Below, piece by piece: positions 17,801-26,972 of a stretch of DNA of 64,000 bases. The stretch is from assembly GCA_030652255.1 (NCBI GenBank), contig JAUSAZ010000089.1, positions 62,001 to 126,000 on the forward strand, given 5' to 3'. Numbering within the stretch: position 1 is the stretch's first letter; each line of letters starts with the position of its first letter. The notes beneath the pieces are model-generated. The model ran no database searches and was not told the origin of the DNA. It saw only the letters and a program-made list of their open reading frames with translations. Origin of the DNA: Myxococcales bacterium (GTDB lineage Bacteria > Myxococcota_A > Polyangia > Polyangiales > Ga0077539). A program made the translations under genes and the position numbers.

Positions 17801-19323
17801 GCGACGAGGCGTCGCTCAAGACCTTCTCCCAGGCGCTGGCCCGCGTCGCGCGCCGCTTCATGGCGCGCAAGCTCAACCACCGCTGGTACCTCACCGGCAC
17901 CGCGGCCGCGTCGGCGCCGCACGAGTGGACCTTCCAGCGGTGCCTCATCCACTTTGCACCGCGGCTGCTGGTCTCGGTCGACGAGCTCCCCACCCGCGCG
18001 CAGTTCCTCGCGTCCGCGGCGGGCTTCGAGACGGACAGCATCTGCACGGATTTCGCTTCGCGCCTCGACAACTACCACGCGGTGCCGTGGGCGCCGATCG
18101 GGCCCAAGCGCACCCAGATCACCGCGGTCCGGGCGACCATCGTCGAGCCGACCTTCGATGTGCGCGGCGACTGGGCCACCGCGAGCGCGCAGATCCCCGA
18201 CCCGCCGGTGCCCCCGACGCCGACGGACGGCTCCCCGCCGCTCCCCCTGCCCCCGCCGGCGCCGGTGCGCCCCGCGGAGTTCGGCGCGATCGACACCAGT
18301 GTGAACACCTACGCGTCGACCGCCACGAGCCAGATCGGCGTCCGGCAGGGGCAGGTCAAGGAGCTCGTCGGGCTCTGCGATGCCTTCCTCAACACCGACC
18401 CCACGAACCCCTACGCCCCGGCCCTCACGGCGCTGCGCGACCGCGCGGATCAGAAGCTCAAGACCCTCAACGCCTGGGTCGCCTGCTACTGGGTCCAGAA
18501 GCGCGCCGGGACCCTCGAGGCCGACCGCACGAAGCACAATGAGACGGTCACGAAGGTGTCGAACACCCACGGCCAGCACTTCGAGCTGACCTGCACGATC
18601 GACCCCGCGGCGCCCGCGAAGTGGGACATCGGCGCGCCCATCGTCGAGCTCCCGCTCTCGGCGAAGTGGCTCGAGACCGTCGACGCGGACGTGCGCACCG
18701 ATGCGCGCGTGCAGACCGCCGTCGCGAGCCTCGACGAGTACCACGACGCCGCGCCCGAGGACTACGCGGCCCGCATGACCGCGCTCGACAAGGTGGGCAC
18801 CGCCGCGGCAGCGAACCCCGTGCCCGCGCCCCGCGGCGACTGGGACACCGCGAGCGTCATCACGGGCCAGAGCCGCCCCATCGGCTTCTCGGGCATCGAC
18901 CTCGCGCTCGCCAACGCGGCCTCGAAGGGGGCGGACGACTACGCGGGGCGCGCGGCCGAGTACGCGAAGGTGAACCGCCTCGTCGACCGCGAGGTCTCGT
19001 CGTGCCCGCAGCCCTTCAGGCCCGGCGCGCAGGCGCTGAAGACGCGCGTCACCGCGTCGCGCAACGAGGACCTCGCGCTGCTCGCGCTCCGAAAGGTCGA
19101 GGCGCTCGCCGCCCCGCGCAAGGCCCAGCTCCTGCTCGAGGCCGCCAGCCGCAAGGTGGCCCTCACCGCGCCCGACGCCGACGGCTTCGAGGACGCGATG
19201 CTGGAGGTGTTCCCGTCGCTGTTCGGCGTCTACAAGCCCGCGGACAAGATCACCGCGGCGGACCTGGACCCCCTCGTCGCGCTGCTCGGGCTCACCAGCC
19301 CGGTGGTCGCGGCGCTCAGCTGA
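14803..19323 (+). CDS. Very large T6SS effector candidate with HEXXH metallopeptidase motif
   Basis: 1506 residues, no signal peptide. The N-terminal third is rich in beta-sandwich-like segments (MTAHVTIEGFRDVPTDWAG, GDKVTVIVKLWDYANL). The central region carries HEHGH (828-832), an HEXXH zinc site followed by the LPDEY box (836-840). About 40 residues later comes DMGSPMMNG (874-882), a likely Met-turn, so a metzincin-like protease is inferred. A Pro-rich hinge lies at about 1130-1155 (PDPPVPPTPTDGSPPLPLPP). The C-terminal 350 residues contain two copies of a segment beginning with RGDWxTAS and centred on an FGAID/FSGID motif, separated by helical regions. The DUF4123 gene just upstream suggests T6SS export. 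The target and toxicity are unknown. It has its own promoter candidate. Confidence 0.75.
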   Translation: MTAHVTIEGFRDVPTDWAGNPLAKVGDKVTVIVKLWDYANLKAGKFTLQHPAMEDEDFEAPWRWGSGERSLGWVGFRAATQEDLSRVETIDCTVKFTKPCDALTAFSIVAKENCVGVVAPAQTIRCVADEEAFRTARLTLRSGRERGVKASLKLTKAASTGPASKTSNTVRTYVRLFAQLYFKDPEGNERPFPKDMPVRVLLGKNPKHAIDTVVEDDGKLTLEVIGHTDVLAAKDLTLAFGPDPGSNQVLCELPGGTQAQTRGPVPGETDPTGTLPNRMFTWPAEWFMREAKWTVTNDDGRWKESDGTFAMTKGGVAQSLGKDASRVKLVLEPVWQFLRFEFVDRVYGHSDHADAPKTMPAVMLEGFRVKPTLPTAEPDVRSNWWVEQGGETVQCVPWILQKAPDGTAAKRPSPETLLRFTLPPKTCIRSSSATARARVIATDLELAPGPDRLQFYDLPKLWHSQNYYAKLSTTVGEFGWYEAVVGKTTSKTSPLVFSLDDIVLTDDQGRRIATWSHADRCALFANTFDDSLADCTKEGVYKPDAGADLPWFTQKPGPGAPEETRNYIIDRPNWVRLIVAEGNLYDVFDKRTVASSPANPAADVIGARAAVCWLDTTKRIGTTQVGDFGGTGGAWQWSTTHAPEAGKMFFPGLPARVDHPTFSIQPFYDQLYVARQGVYDAAAGDGCGRIDVALLRCCALADRATPGQEKEVAVQLYFLKQHLNFVNEPADGRAKFQVDAQRALLDSWNGVQPAFGRAKLTAVDSTKRLLASVVTFVTFTRKEIAHFTIEVKTGSDARNNRGGQLGTGLLSDGKHVDSGTVNGFTNAHEHGHERALPDEYNERWNCASFGEASFGQHLPGDPYELDGRTSAGSDMGSPMMNGCGEVQARYHWQSAEWVRRAAGFPFKLSFNGFDDFTVPPHADARRNYVFWPLVGLNNQVLPAVAPLTANRARFHLFLYALGKDRFSVNTLPARKDPPGGAAFDGILLVTLLLKVTAPVGDEASLKTFSQALARVARRFMARKLNHRWYLTGTAAASAPHEWTFQRCLIHFAPRLLVSVDELPTRAQFLASAAGFETDSICTDFASRLDNYHAVPWAPIGPKRTQITAVRATIVEPTFDVRGDWATASAQIPDPPVPPTPTDGSPPLPLPPPAPVRPAEFGAIDTSVNTYASTATSQIGVRQGQVKELVGLCDAFLNTDPTNPYAPALTALRDRADQKLKTLNAWVACYWVQKRAGTLEADRTKHNETVTKVSNTHGQHFELTCTIDPAAPAKWDIGAPIVELPLSAKWLETVDADVRTDARVQTAVASLDEYHDAAPEDYAARMTALDKVGTAAAANPVPAPRGDWDTASVITGQSRPIGFSGIDLALANAASKGADDYAGRAAEYAKVNRLVDREVSSCPQPFRPGAQALKTRVTASRNEDLALLALRKVEALAAPRKAQLLLEAASRKVALTAPDADGFEDAMLEVFPSLFGVYKPADKITAADLDPLVALLGLTSPVVAALS

Positions 19324-19342
19324 GCCGATCAGAGAGGCATAG

Positions 19343-20587
19343 ATGAAATTCAAGCGCGTGACCTTTGGCGCGGGCGGCGTCGAGAGCGACGTGGCCGCGT
19401 CACCCCTCGCGACGGCGTCGCTCCCCGAGCGCTTCGCCGACGTTCCGCCCAGGAGCCCGCCCGAGGCCGTCCTCCAGACCTGGGGCGGCCCCACCCAGGA
19501 CGGGCGGGTGCACGCCTCGCTCATCGACCCGATGGCCTTCCGCTGGGGCGAGCGCTTCGCGGCGCCCCTGCGCGACGGCACCACGGCGACGGGCCTGCTC
19601 TACGTCGAGGACGCGGTGCTGGTGCAGGCGGCGATCTGGCAGCTCTTCGACCTGGAGGGCACGCCGAGGCGCGCGGGGCTCGGGGGGCCCTCGGCGATCA
19701 CCCTCTCCCCGTCGGACATGACCTTCCGCTTCGTCAACTCCGACGGGCTGCTCGTGGCGCACTCGCTGAGCGACGGCGAGCCCCTGTGGTCGTGCGGCGC
19801 GCCGATCGGCACCAACGGCCCCTACGGCGTGCACGCGCTCGTCGGGACCGCGACGCTCCTGGCGGGCAACGAGCGCGACGTCAACCCGGAGGCCCTGGAG
19901 TTCACGCCCGAGTTCTCCGCGCAGTGGATCGACGCCACGAGCAAGCCCGAGGTCTCGCGCGGCGGCCTCCTGCGCAACGCGAAGCGCTCGGCGGCCCTCA
20001 CGGGCCCGGCGCGGGGCGACCTCTTCGGCGCGACGGACGGGCGGCAGGTCGTGCTGGCCTTCGAGGACCACGTCCTCCACCTCGACATGGAGCTCGCCGT
20101 GCGGCGGCTGAGCACCGCGCCCTTCGCGCCCCGCGCGATCTCCCTCGGCGACGCCGGTCGCGCATACCTCGTGGTGACCACCCCGGACGGCCACGCGCTC
20201 TGGATGCTCAACGCCGAGGGCGAGCGGGTGTTCGCGGCGCCGCTGCCCGCGCCGACGAAGGTGCCGCCCATCCTCGCGGCGGACCACCGGGTCTTCGTGA
20301 CCACCGACGCGGAGATCCTGGCCTTCAGCCCGACGGGCGAGCTGCGTTGGCGCTTCGCCTCGCCGGACGGCGCCCCGCGCGCGTCGGTCACCGCGGACGG
20401 CTGGCTGCTCGCGAGCACCGGCGAAGAGCTGCGCGCCTTCGACGCCGAGGGGCAGAGCGCCATCCTCGCGCGGTCCCCCGGGCAGCGCTTCGTGACCGCG
20501 CCCCTGCTCACGCTCAGCGGCGAGATCCTCGTCGCGACCACCCGCACCCTGTTCTGCCTCGGCTACGAGCGCATCCCGCGGGCCTGA
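19343..20587 (+). CDS. PQQ-like beta-propeller protein next to the effector
   Basis: 414 residues, no signal peptide. Repeated blade motifs such as SDGLLVAHSLSDGEPLWSCG, TPDGHALWMLNAEGERVFAA, FSPTGELRWRFASPDGAP and STGEELRAFDAEGQS are typical of PQQ/pyrrolo-quinoline-type or WD-like propellers, and about seven blades fit the length. The spacing of 19 bases to the effector gene suggests co-transcription. In such modules this position may be held by an immunity protein or accessory; neither can be decided from sequence. A cytoplasmic propeller is consistent with binding and silencing the large effector, but this is inference. Confidence 0.7.
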   Translation: MKFKRVTFGAGGVESDVAASPLATASLPERFADVPPRSPPEAVLQTWGGPTQDGRVHASLIDPMAFRWGERFAAPLRDGTTATGLLYVEDAVLVQAAIWQLFDLEGTPRRAGLGGPSAITLSPSDMTFRFVNSDGLLVAHSLSDGEPLWSCGAPIGTNGPYGVHALVGTATLLAGNERDVNPEALEFTPEFSAQWIDATSKPEVSRGGLLRNAKRSAALTGPARGDLFGATDGRQVVLAFEDHVLHLDMELAVRRLSTAPFAPRAISLGDAGRAYLVVTTPDGHALWMLNAEGERVFAAPLPAPTKVPPILAADHRVFVTTDAEILAFSPTGELRWRFASPDGAPRASVTADGWLLASTGEELRAFDAEGQSAILARSPGQRFVTAPLLTLSGEILVATTRTLFCLGYERIPRA

Positions 20588-20598
20588 CGGTCGCGCCC

Positions 20599-20613
20599 GG
20601 CCGGCGCGCGGCC
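20599..20613. terminator. Short inverted repeat between convergent genes
   Basis: GGCCG, 5 bases, CGGCC in the 30-base gap between convergent stops. The stem is only 5 bp, so it is a weak candidate. Confidence 0.2.
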
Positions 20614-20617
20614 CGCC

Positions 20618-21262
20618 TCAGCCCCCGTGGGTCTCGCGCAGCGCCGCCTGCGTGGAGGCGTCGAGCTCGCCCGTCGGCCGGAGCCCGCGGCTCTCCTGGA
20701 AGGCCTTGAGCGCCATCACGAAGGGCAGGGTCATGGTGTTGGAGACCGTGCCGTAGTAGGCGCCGATCTGCTTCATGCGCGCCTGCGCCCCGGCGACGGT
20801 GTCGAGCGGGTCCAGGTGCCCGAGGTCGAGCTCGTAGCTCTCCTCCTCCCCCGACTCGCTGTCGGTCACCACCAGCGTGCCGCCCCGCGCGAGCGGCGGG
20901 ATCGACTGCAGCACCGCCCCGTCGCCGTCGGTGACGCCGCGCTTCTCCACGCCGTCGACGGTGAGCACGTAGGCGAGGCCCGACCGGGCCCGGCCGCCCT
21001 CGTCCTGCAGGCGGATGTTGAGCCTGGCGGGGACGTTCTTCACCCGGAAGGTGTGCCGCGCGCCGGTGGGGCGGATGTAGTCCTTCACGGTCTTGTCGGG
21101 GATGGTCACCACGTCGCCGGGCAGCAGCACCGTCGGGTCGCGCCGGGTGTCGCGGATGGGCTTGTTCTCAGGGAGGTTCCAGAGCGTCTCCCAGAAGAAG
21201 CCGTAGCTCTCGGCGATGCTCACGAGGCACTCGCCCTGCTGCACCTGGTGGGTCGTCGGCAT
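20618..21262 (-). CDS. LysM and peptidoglycan-binding-domain protein (T6SS-module type)
   Basis: 214 residues. An N-terminal LysM motif (about 4-56: THQVQQGECLVSIAESYGF through PTVLLPGDVVTIPD) is followed by a beta-sandwich (about 70-145: RHTFRVKNVPARLNIRLQD, then VDGVEKRGVTDGDGAVLQSI). The C-terminus is a PG_binding_1-like three-helix domain (about 155-210: RMKQIGAYYG, LPFVMALKAFQESRGLRPTGELDAST). There is no signal peptide. This LysM, sandwich, PGB order is common in proteins encoded beside VgrG/PAAR effectors and would target cargo to the cell wall of the recipient. Promoter candidate at 21306-21335. Confidence 0.82.
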   Translation of the reverse strand: MPTTHQVQQGECLVSIAESYGFFWETLWNLPENKPIRDTRRDPTVLLPGDVVTIPDKTVKDYIRPTGARHTFRVKNVPARLNIRLQDEGGRARSGLAYVLTVDGVEKRGVTDGDGAVLQSIPPLARGGTLVVTDSESGEEESYELDLGHLDPLDTVAGAQARMKQIGAYYGTVSNTMTLPFVMALKAFQESRGLRPTGELDASTQAALRETHGG

Positions 21263-21305
21263 CGTTCGCTCCCTCGTCGCGGATAAGGGTACAGGCGGGG
21301 CGCGG

Positions 21306-21335
21306 ATGACAGCGCAACGGCGCCCCCGCGGTCAA
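21306..21335 (-). promoter_or_regulatory. Promoter candidate for the LysM gene
   Basis: Minus strand: TTGACC (21335-21330), 18 bases, TGTCAT (21311-21306), CCGCG. The tail TCATCCGCG differs by no base from ACATCCGCG upstream of the large effector except the first position. Confidence 0.45.
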
Positions 21336-21350
21336 GGCGCGACTTCGCGC

Positions 21351-23105
21351 TCAGCCGGTGAAGCCCCTGGAGAGGTCGAGCTTGCGCAGCACCGCAGAGC
21401 AGGCGGGGCAGTAGGCCAGGTTGGCGCCCGCGTCGGGGATGAGCCCGTACATGACGCACGTGCCGGTGTCCTTGAGCGGGGGCTGGTGGTAGTCGCCCGC
21501 GGAGGCCGCGGGGCCCGCGACGCCCGTCCAGCAGTGGCGACCGTTGAAGTCGTACATCGCGGCGTGGCCCACGCCCTGCGCGCCCGCGTCGGCCACCATG
21601 CCGATCGCGTGGCCGCACTCGTGGATCGTCGACGCGAGCTGCTTGTTGTGGTCGACGTTGCTGAACATGTGCCGCGCCGGCTGCAGCGTGATGCCCGCGT
21701 GCGGCCCGACCATCGACTGCCCGAGCACCGAGCGGTAGACGATCACCGCCGTGATGTTCACGGTGACGTCCGTGGCCGCGGGGAAGGTCGGCGGCAGGGT
21801 GATCTGCGCCTCGACCTTCGCCTCGGGCTCGCCGGCGCGGGGGACGAGCGTGAGGTCCGTCGCCGCGAGGGGCACGACCCGGTCGCCGGTGCCCTCGTGG
21901 ACCGTGAGGCTCGCCGACTCGAACCACTCGTGCCCGGTGGTGGTGCGGTCGCGCGGCGACACCGGCTGCCCGGCGCCGGCCCAGACGCACTTCCGCCAGT
22001 CGAAGGCCAGGTCGCGCGCCCGGGAGACCGCGTTGTTGTTGTAGAAGGGCACGTCGAGCACGTCGCCGGGGTTGGCCGCGGCGAAGCGCGTCGGCTGGAG
22101 CGCCACGCGCCGCAGCTCGGCGCAGTGGTCGACGAAGACGAACTTGATGAGGTACGGCGCGTAGTCCGCGTACGGGCGGCCGAGGGCGCTCACCCGGGTG
22201 CGCGCCAGGGCGAGCACCGCGTCGCCGACGAAGCCCTGCGTGATGATGTCGTGGTAGACGACGTTGTTGAGCGCCTCGTTGCCGATCGACACGAGGTCGA
22301 TGTGGTGGGGCGCGTAGGCGCCCTGGATCAGCGGCCCGAAGGCGTGCGCCGGGATGCCCGCGCCCGCGGGGTCGGCGGCGCGGAACGTGGCGTAGAAGAG
22401 CGTGCGCCGGGTGGTGACCTCGAAGGCCGAGAAGACCACGTTGCCGTTCACGTCCCAGGCGACGAGGGTGTAGCGGTCGCCGCCCGAGGCCGGGACGGAG
22501 AACTGGCCCTCGATCACGGCCTCGCCGTTGCGGCCCGTGCGCCCGGTGTACACGGCGCCCTGGTAGTGGTCGAAGGCGCCCTGGGCGTGCGTCCCCGCGG
22601 CCGCCGCGCGGACGCTGGCGTAGCTGGGCGAGTGCGCCTGCTCCGGGCCCGTGTAGGTCGCGTTGCCGTTGTGCGCGAGCAGGGCGACCTTGAAGCGCTC
22701 CCGCTTGGCGCGCTGGAACCTCACCTTCACTCGCAGCGCGCGCCCGAGCCGGTCGAGGTGCGTGACGCGCACGCCGTCGACGAACTTCGGGTCCCGCGGG
22801 AGGTTCACGTGCTGCGCGGCGTTGGCCGTCAGCGCGGCGGCGCCGCTCAGGAACGACACGCTCTGGATGACGTTCTTCAGGGGGCAGGGTTCGACGGCGC
22901 CGCCCACCGGGAGCGCCTGGAAGGTGTCGCCCGCGTCGACCAGGCCGCCGGCCGCCGCGTAGAGCCGCAGCCACGCCTCGCGCTTGGCGCGGTGCTGCCG
23001 CGTGCCGGGGACGAGCACCAGCCCCGCCCCGTGCTGCGCCTGGAACTGCTGCTGCGCCAGCGCGAAGGCCACCGCGTTGATGGGGGTGACGATGCGGCGG
23101 CTCAA
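21351..23105 (-). CDS. Second metzincin-like effector candidate (archaemetzincin-style site)
   Basis: 584 residues, no signal peptide. The N-terminal 460 residues are mostly beta-rich, with segments like RYTLVAWDVNGNVVFSAFEV and a PFYNNNAVSRARDL stretch. The C-terminus holds HECGHAIGMVAD (495-506), an HEXXHXXG zinc site. Then come GRHCWTG and TCVMYG (Met552, a Met-turn) and YCPACSAVL, giving a HC...CVM...CxxC pattern as in archaemetzincins. The start is TTG 23105: it overlaps the stop of the upstream gene (TTGA), and no other in-frame start exists before residue 400. Together with the neighbouring LysM gene it forms the second arm of the effector module. Zinc-protease activity is inferred from the motif only. 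Confidence 0.75.
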   Translation of the reverse strand: MSRRIVTPINAVAFALAQQQFQAQHGAGLVLVPGTRQHRAKREAWLRLYAAAGGLVDAGDTFQALPVGGAVEPCPLKNVIQSVSFLSGAAALTANAAQHVNLPRDPKFVDGVRVTHLDRLGRALRVKVRFQRAKRERFKVALLAHNGNATYTGPEQAHSPSYASVRAAAAGTHAQGAFDHYQGAVYTGRTGRNGEAVIEGQFSVPASGGDRYTLVAWDVNGNVVFSAFEVTTRRTLFYATFRAADPAGAGIPAHAFGPLIQGAYAPHHIDLVSIGNEALNNVVYHDIITQGFVGDAVLALARTRVSALGRPYADYAPYLIKFVFVDHCAELRRVALQPTRFAAANPGDVLDVPFYNNNAVSRARDLAFDWRKCVWAGAGQPVSPRDRTTTGHEWFESASLTVHEGTGDRVVPLAATDLTLVPRAGEPEAKVEAQITLPPTFPAATDVTVNITAVIVYRSVLGQSMVGPHAGITLQPARHMFSNVDHNKQLASTIHECGHAIGMVADAGAQGVGHAAMYDFNGRHCWTGVAGPAASAGDYHQPPLKDTGTCVMYGLIPDAGANLAYCPACSAVLRKLDLSRGFTG

Positions 23106-23455
23106 GTGCGCGGGCCCATCATGTGCCGGTCGGCGAGGAGGTCGGCCTTGTCCTCCGCGAAGAGCGCGGGGTCGCGCAGGACGGCGCCCGCCCACGCGGT
23201 GTCCTCGCGCGTGTCGAAGTCGGCCCCGAGCTCGAGCCGGCACTCCAGGAACACCCGAAGGTCGGCCTCGCCGTCGATGCCGTACCGCGCCGCGTGCTCC
23301 ACCCCCGCCTCGACCTCGCGCTGGAGCTGCTCGGCCCGCAGCTTCACCGTCTGCGGGCGGCACACCCGGCGGAGGTGCTCGCCCAGGCGGAGGAGGGCCC
23401 GACGTCGCGCGTCGGCCTCGAATACGGTCATCTGCTCGTCGCGGATCGTGAGCAT
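23102..23455 (-). CDS. Small T6SS-neighbourhood protein (IRDEQM type)
   Basis: 117 residues. It starts MLTIRDEQMTVFEADARRR, continues with a helical LRRVCRPQTVKLRAEQL segment, and has VEHAARYGIDGEADLRVFLE and LGADFDTREDTAWAGAVL. Small helical proteins of this IR.EQM...YGI..E.D pattern are often seen beside T6SS effectors and PAAR/VgrG genes; their function is unknown. The start ATG 23455 has GGAGG 11 bases upstream. The stop overlaps the TTG of the metzincin-like gene by 4 bases, so the pair is translationally coupled and probably acts together. Confidence 0.78.
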   Translation of the reverse strand: MLTIRDEQMTVFEADARRRALLRLGEHLRRVCRPQTVKLRAEQLQREVEAGVEHAARYGIDGEADLRVFLECRLELGADFDTREDTAWAGAVLRDPALFAEDKADLLADRHMMGPRT

Positions 23456-23587
23456 CGGTTCGTGATCCTCCGGTGCGGCCGACCGCAGGGAACACGAAGC
23501 GCGACGGGCCGTCAACGCAGCGCGAGGGGCGCGGCCGTGAGCGGGGCTAGCAGGTCGTCGGGGAGGGGTCGGAGGGGGAGCGGACGG

Positions 23588-24982
23588 TCACATGTGCGCG
23601 ATGACGGCGTCGCCGAACTCGGAGCACTTCACCTTGGTGGCGCCGTCCATCTGGCGGGCGAAGTCGTAGGTCACGCGCTTGGCGCCGATGGCGCCGTCCA
23701 TGCCCTTGATGACCAGGTCGGCGGCCTCCTTCCACCCGAGGTGGCGGAGCATCATCTCGCCCGACAGGATCACCGAGCCGGGGTTCACCTGGTCGAGGTT
23801 GGCGTACTTCGGCGCCGTCCCGTGGGTGGCCTCGAAGATCGCGTGGCCGGTCTTGTAGTTGATGTTGCCGCCCGGGGCGATGCCGATGCCGCCGACCTGC
23901 GCCGCCAGCGCGTCGGAGAGGTAGTCGCCGTTGAGGTTGAGCGTCGCGATGACGTCGAAGTCCTCCGCGCGGGTGAGCACCTGCTGGAGGGTGATGTCCG
24001 CGATGGAGTCCTTGATCATCAGCTTGGACTTCCACTTGCCCGCGCCGTGGGTCTCCCAGAGCTTCATCGCCTCGTCGACCTCGGCCACGAGCTCGGCCTG
24101 GAAGTCCGGCGGCGCCATGTCGAAGCCCGGCTCGACGAGCCGCGCGTTGGCCTCGTTGGTGAGGTCGGCGTTGGACTCCTTGTTGCCGAAGATCCAGCTC
24201 TCGCGCTGGGTCACCACGTCGGCGCGGAACTCCCGCATCGCCAGGGCGTAGCCCCAGTCGCGGAAGGCCCCCTCGGTGAACTTCATGATGTTGCCCTTGT
24301 GGACGAAGGTCACGCTCTTGCGCTTCTCGTCGAGGGCGTAGCGGATGGCGGCGCGCACGAGGCGCTCGGAGCCGTCGCGCGACACGGGCTTGATGCCGAT
24401 GCCCGAGGTCTCCGGGAAGCGGATCTTCTTCACCTTCAGCTCCGTCTGGAGGAAGGCGATGAGCTTCTTCACGTCCGCCGACTCGGCCTCGTATTCGATG
24501 CCCGCGTAGATGTCCTCGGTGTTCTCGCGGAAGATCACCATGTCGACCTTCTGCGGCGCCTTCACCGGCGAGGGCACGCCCTGGAACCACCGCACCGGGC
24601 GGAGGCACACGTAGAGGTCGAGCATCTGCCGGAGGGCGACGTTGAGCGAGCGGATGCCCTTGCCGACGGGCGTGGTGAGCGGCCCCTTGATGCCGACGAG
24701 GTAGTCGCGGAAGTCGTCGACGGTCTCGTCCGGGAGCCAGTTGTCGAAGAGCTTCTTGCTCTTCTCGCCGGCGTACACCTCGTGCCAGACGATCTTCTTC
24801 TTGCCGCCGTAGGCCTTGGCGACCGCCGCGTCGAGGACGCGCACGCTCGAGCGCCAGATGTCCGGCCCGGTGCCGTCGCCCTCGATGAAGGGGAGGATGG
24901 GGTGGTCCGGGACGTTGAGGTGACCGTCGGCGCCGCGGGTGATGGCCTCGCCCTCGGTGGGCCGTGCAAAGACTCTTGCCAT
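23588..24982 (-). CDS. icd: NADP-dependent isocitrate dehydrogenase
   Basis: A 464-residue TCA-cycle enzyme converting isocitrate to 2-oxoglutarate. E. coli-type Icd features are clear: [17 protein letters not shown], the substrate-binding [79 protein letters not shown] and the NADP loop [17 protein letters not shown]. The Ser within RSLN is the residue phosphorylated by AceK in enterics; whether AceK occurs here is unknown. Length is somewhat longer than the enteric 416 aa, mainly in insertions. It stands alone, divergent from the small membrane protein gene. Confidence 0.95.
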   Translation of the reverse strand: MARVFARPTEGEAITRGADGHLNVPDHPILPFIEGDGTGPDIWRSSVRVLDAAVAKAYGGKKKIVWHEVYAGEKSKKLFDNWLPDETVDDFRDYLVGIKGPLTTPVGKGIRSLNVALRQMLDLYVCLRPVRWFQGVPSPVKAPQKVDMVIFRENTEDIYAGIEYEAESADVKKLIAFLQTELKVKKIRFPETSGIGIKPVSRDGSERLVRAAIRYALDEKRKSVTFVHKGNIMKFTEGAFRDWGYALAMREFRADVVTQRESWIFGNKESNADLTNEANARLVEPGFDMAPPDFQAELVAEVDEAMKLWETHGAGKWKSKLMIKDSIADITLQQVLTRAEDFDVIATLNLNGDYLSDALAAQVGGIGIAPGGNINYKTGHAIFEATHGTAPKYANLDQVNPGSVILSGEMMLRHLGWKEAADLVIKGMDGAIGAKRVTYDFARQMDGATKVKCSEFGDAVIAHM

Positions 24983-25185
24983 GGTTCTTTCGTCTCCGTG
25001 CGTGGGATATGGAGGGGCCGCGCGCCTGGCCGCGGCGATACCCCCTTCGAAGAGGGGACCACCGCCGTGCCGGAATGACGCGACCCGATCGGGCGCCGCG
25101 GTGTATAGCCCATCGCCGCGCAGGGCGTCTAACCCTCCCCTCCCCCCCCCTTGCGCCTCGCTGCGCCCCTTCGCTGGAGAGCCCG

Positions 25186-25509
25186 TTGAGCACCGAACCC
25201 ACGGAGATCGAGCGTCAGACCTGGGCCGCCCGCTTCGGATGGATCACCGGCGGCACCGTAGGCGTGCTCGCGGGCTTTGCGCTCACGTGGCTGGTCGAGA
25301 CCCGCGCCCTCGCGGGCCGCGGCCGGGCGGGCATCGATCTCGCTGCGAATCTCTCGGGCATCGTGGTGCCGGTGTGCTTCGTCGCCGGGGCCCTGCTCGG
25401 CCACGCCTACGGCCTGCGCGGCGGGCCGCAGCGCTATCGCTACCTCGGCGCGGCGGCGGGGCTCGGCGTCGCGGTGCTCGCCTGGGCGCTGCTGGTGGTC
25501 GCCCGGTAG
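25186..25509 (+). CDS. Small three-helix membrane protein
   Basis: 107 residues with three predicted transmembrane helices (about [39 protein letters not shown] and [19 protein letters not shown]). The start is TTG 25186 with GGAGAG 7 bases upstream; there is no ATG or GTG that would keep the first helix. No family is recognised. It converges on the NtrC-type regulator, 10 bases apart. Confidence 0.6.
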   Translation: MSTEPTEIERQTWAARFGWITGGTVGVLAGFALTWLVETRALAGRGRAGIDLAANLSGIVVPVCFVAGALLGHAYGLRGGPQRYRYLGAAAGLGVAVLAWALLVVAR

Positions 25510-25519
25510 GTCGGGGGGC

Positions 25520-26917
<1,398 letters not shown>

Positions 26918-26972
26918 CGGGGGGTCTCGGTTCGCGCTGGGGCGAAGGGGATGGTGGTGACGGTCGCCGCGA

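Noticed and set aside
16000-19584. A 1194-codon minus-strand open frame opposite the large effector gene
   Set aside because: Arg/Gly/Val-rich translation without domains; shadow of the effector gene.
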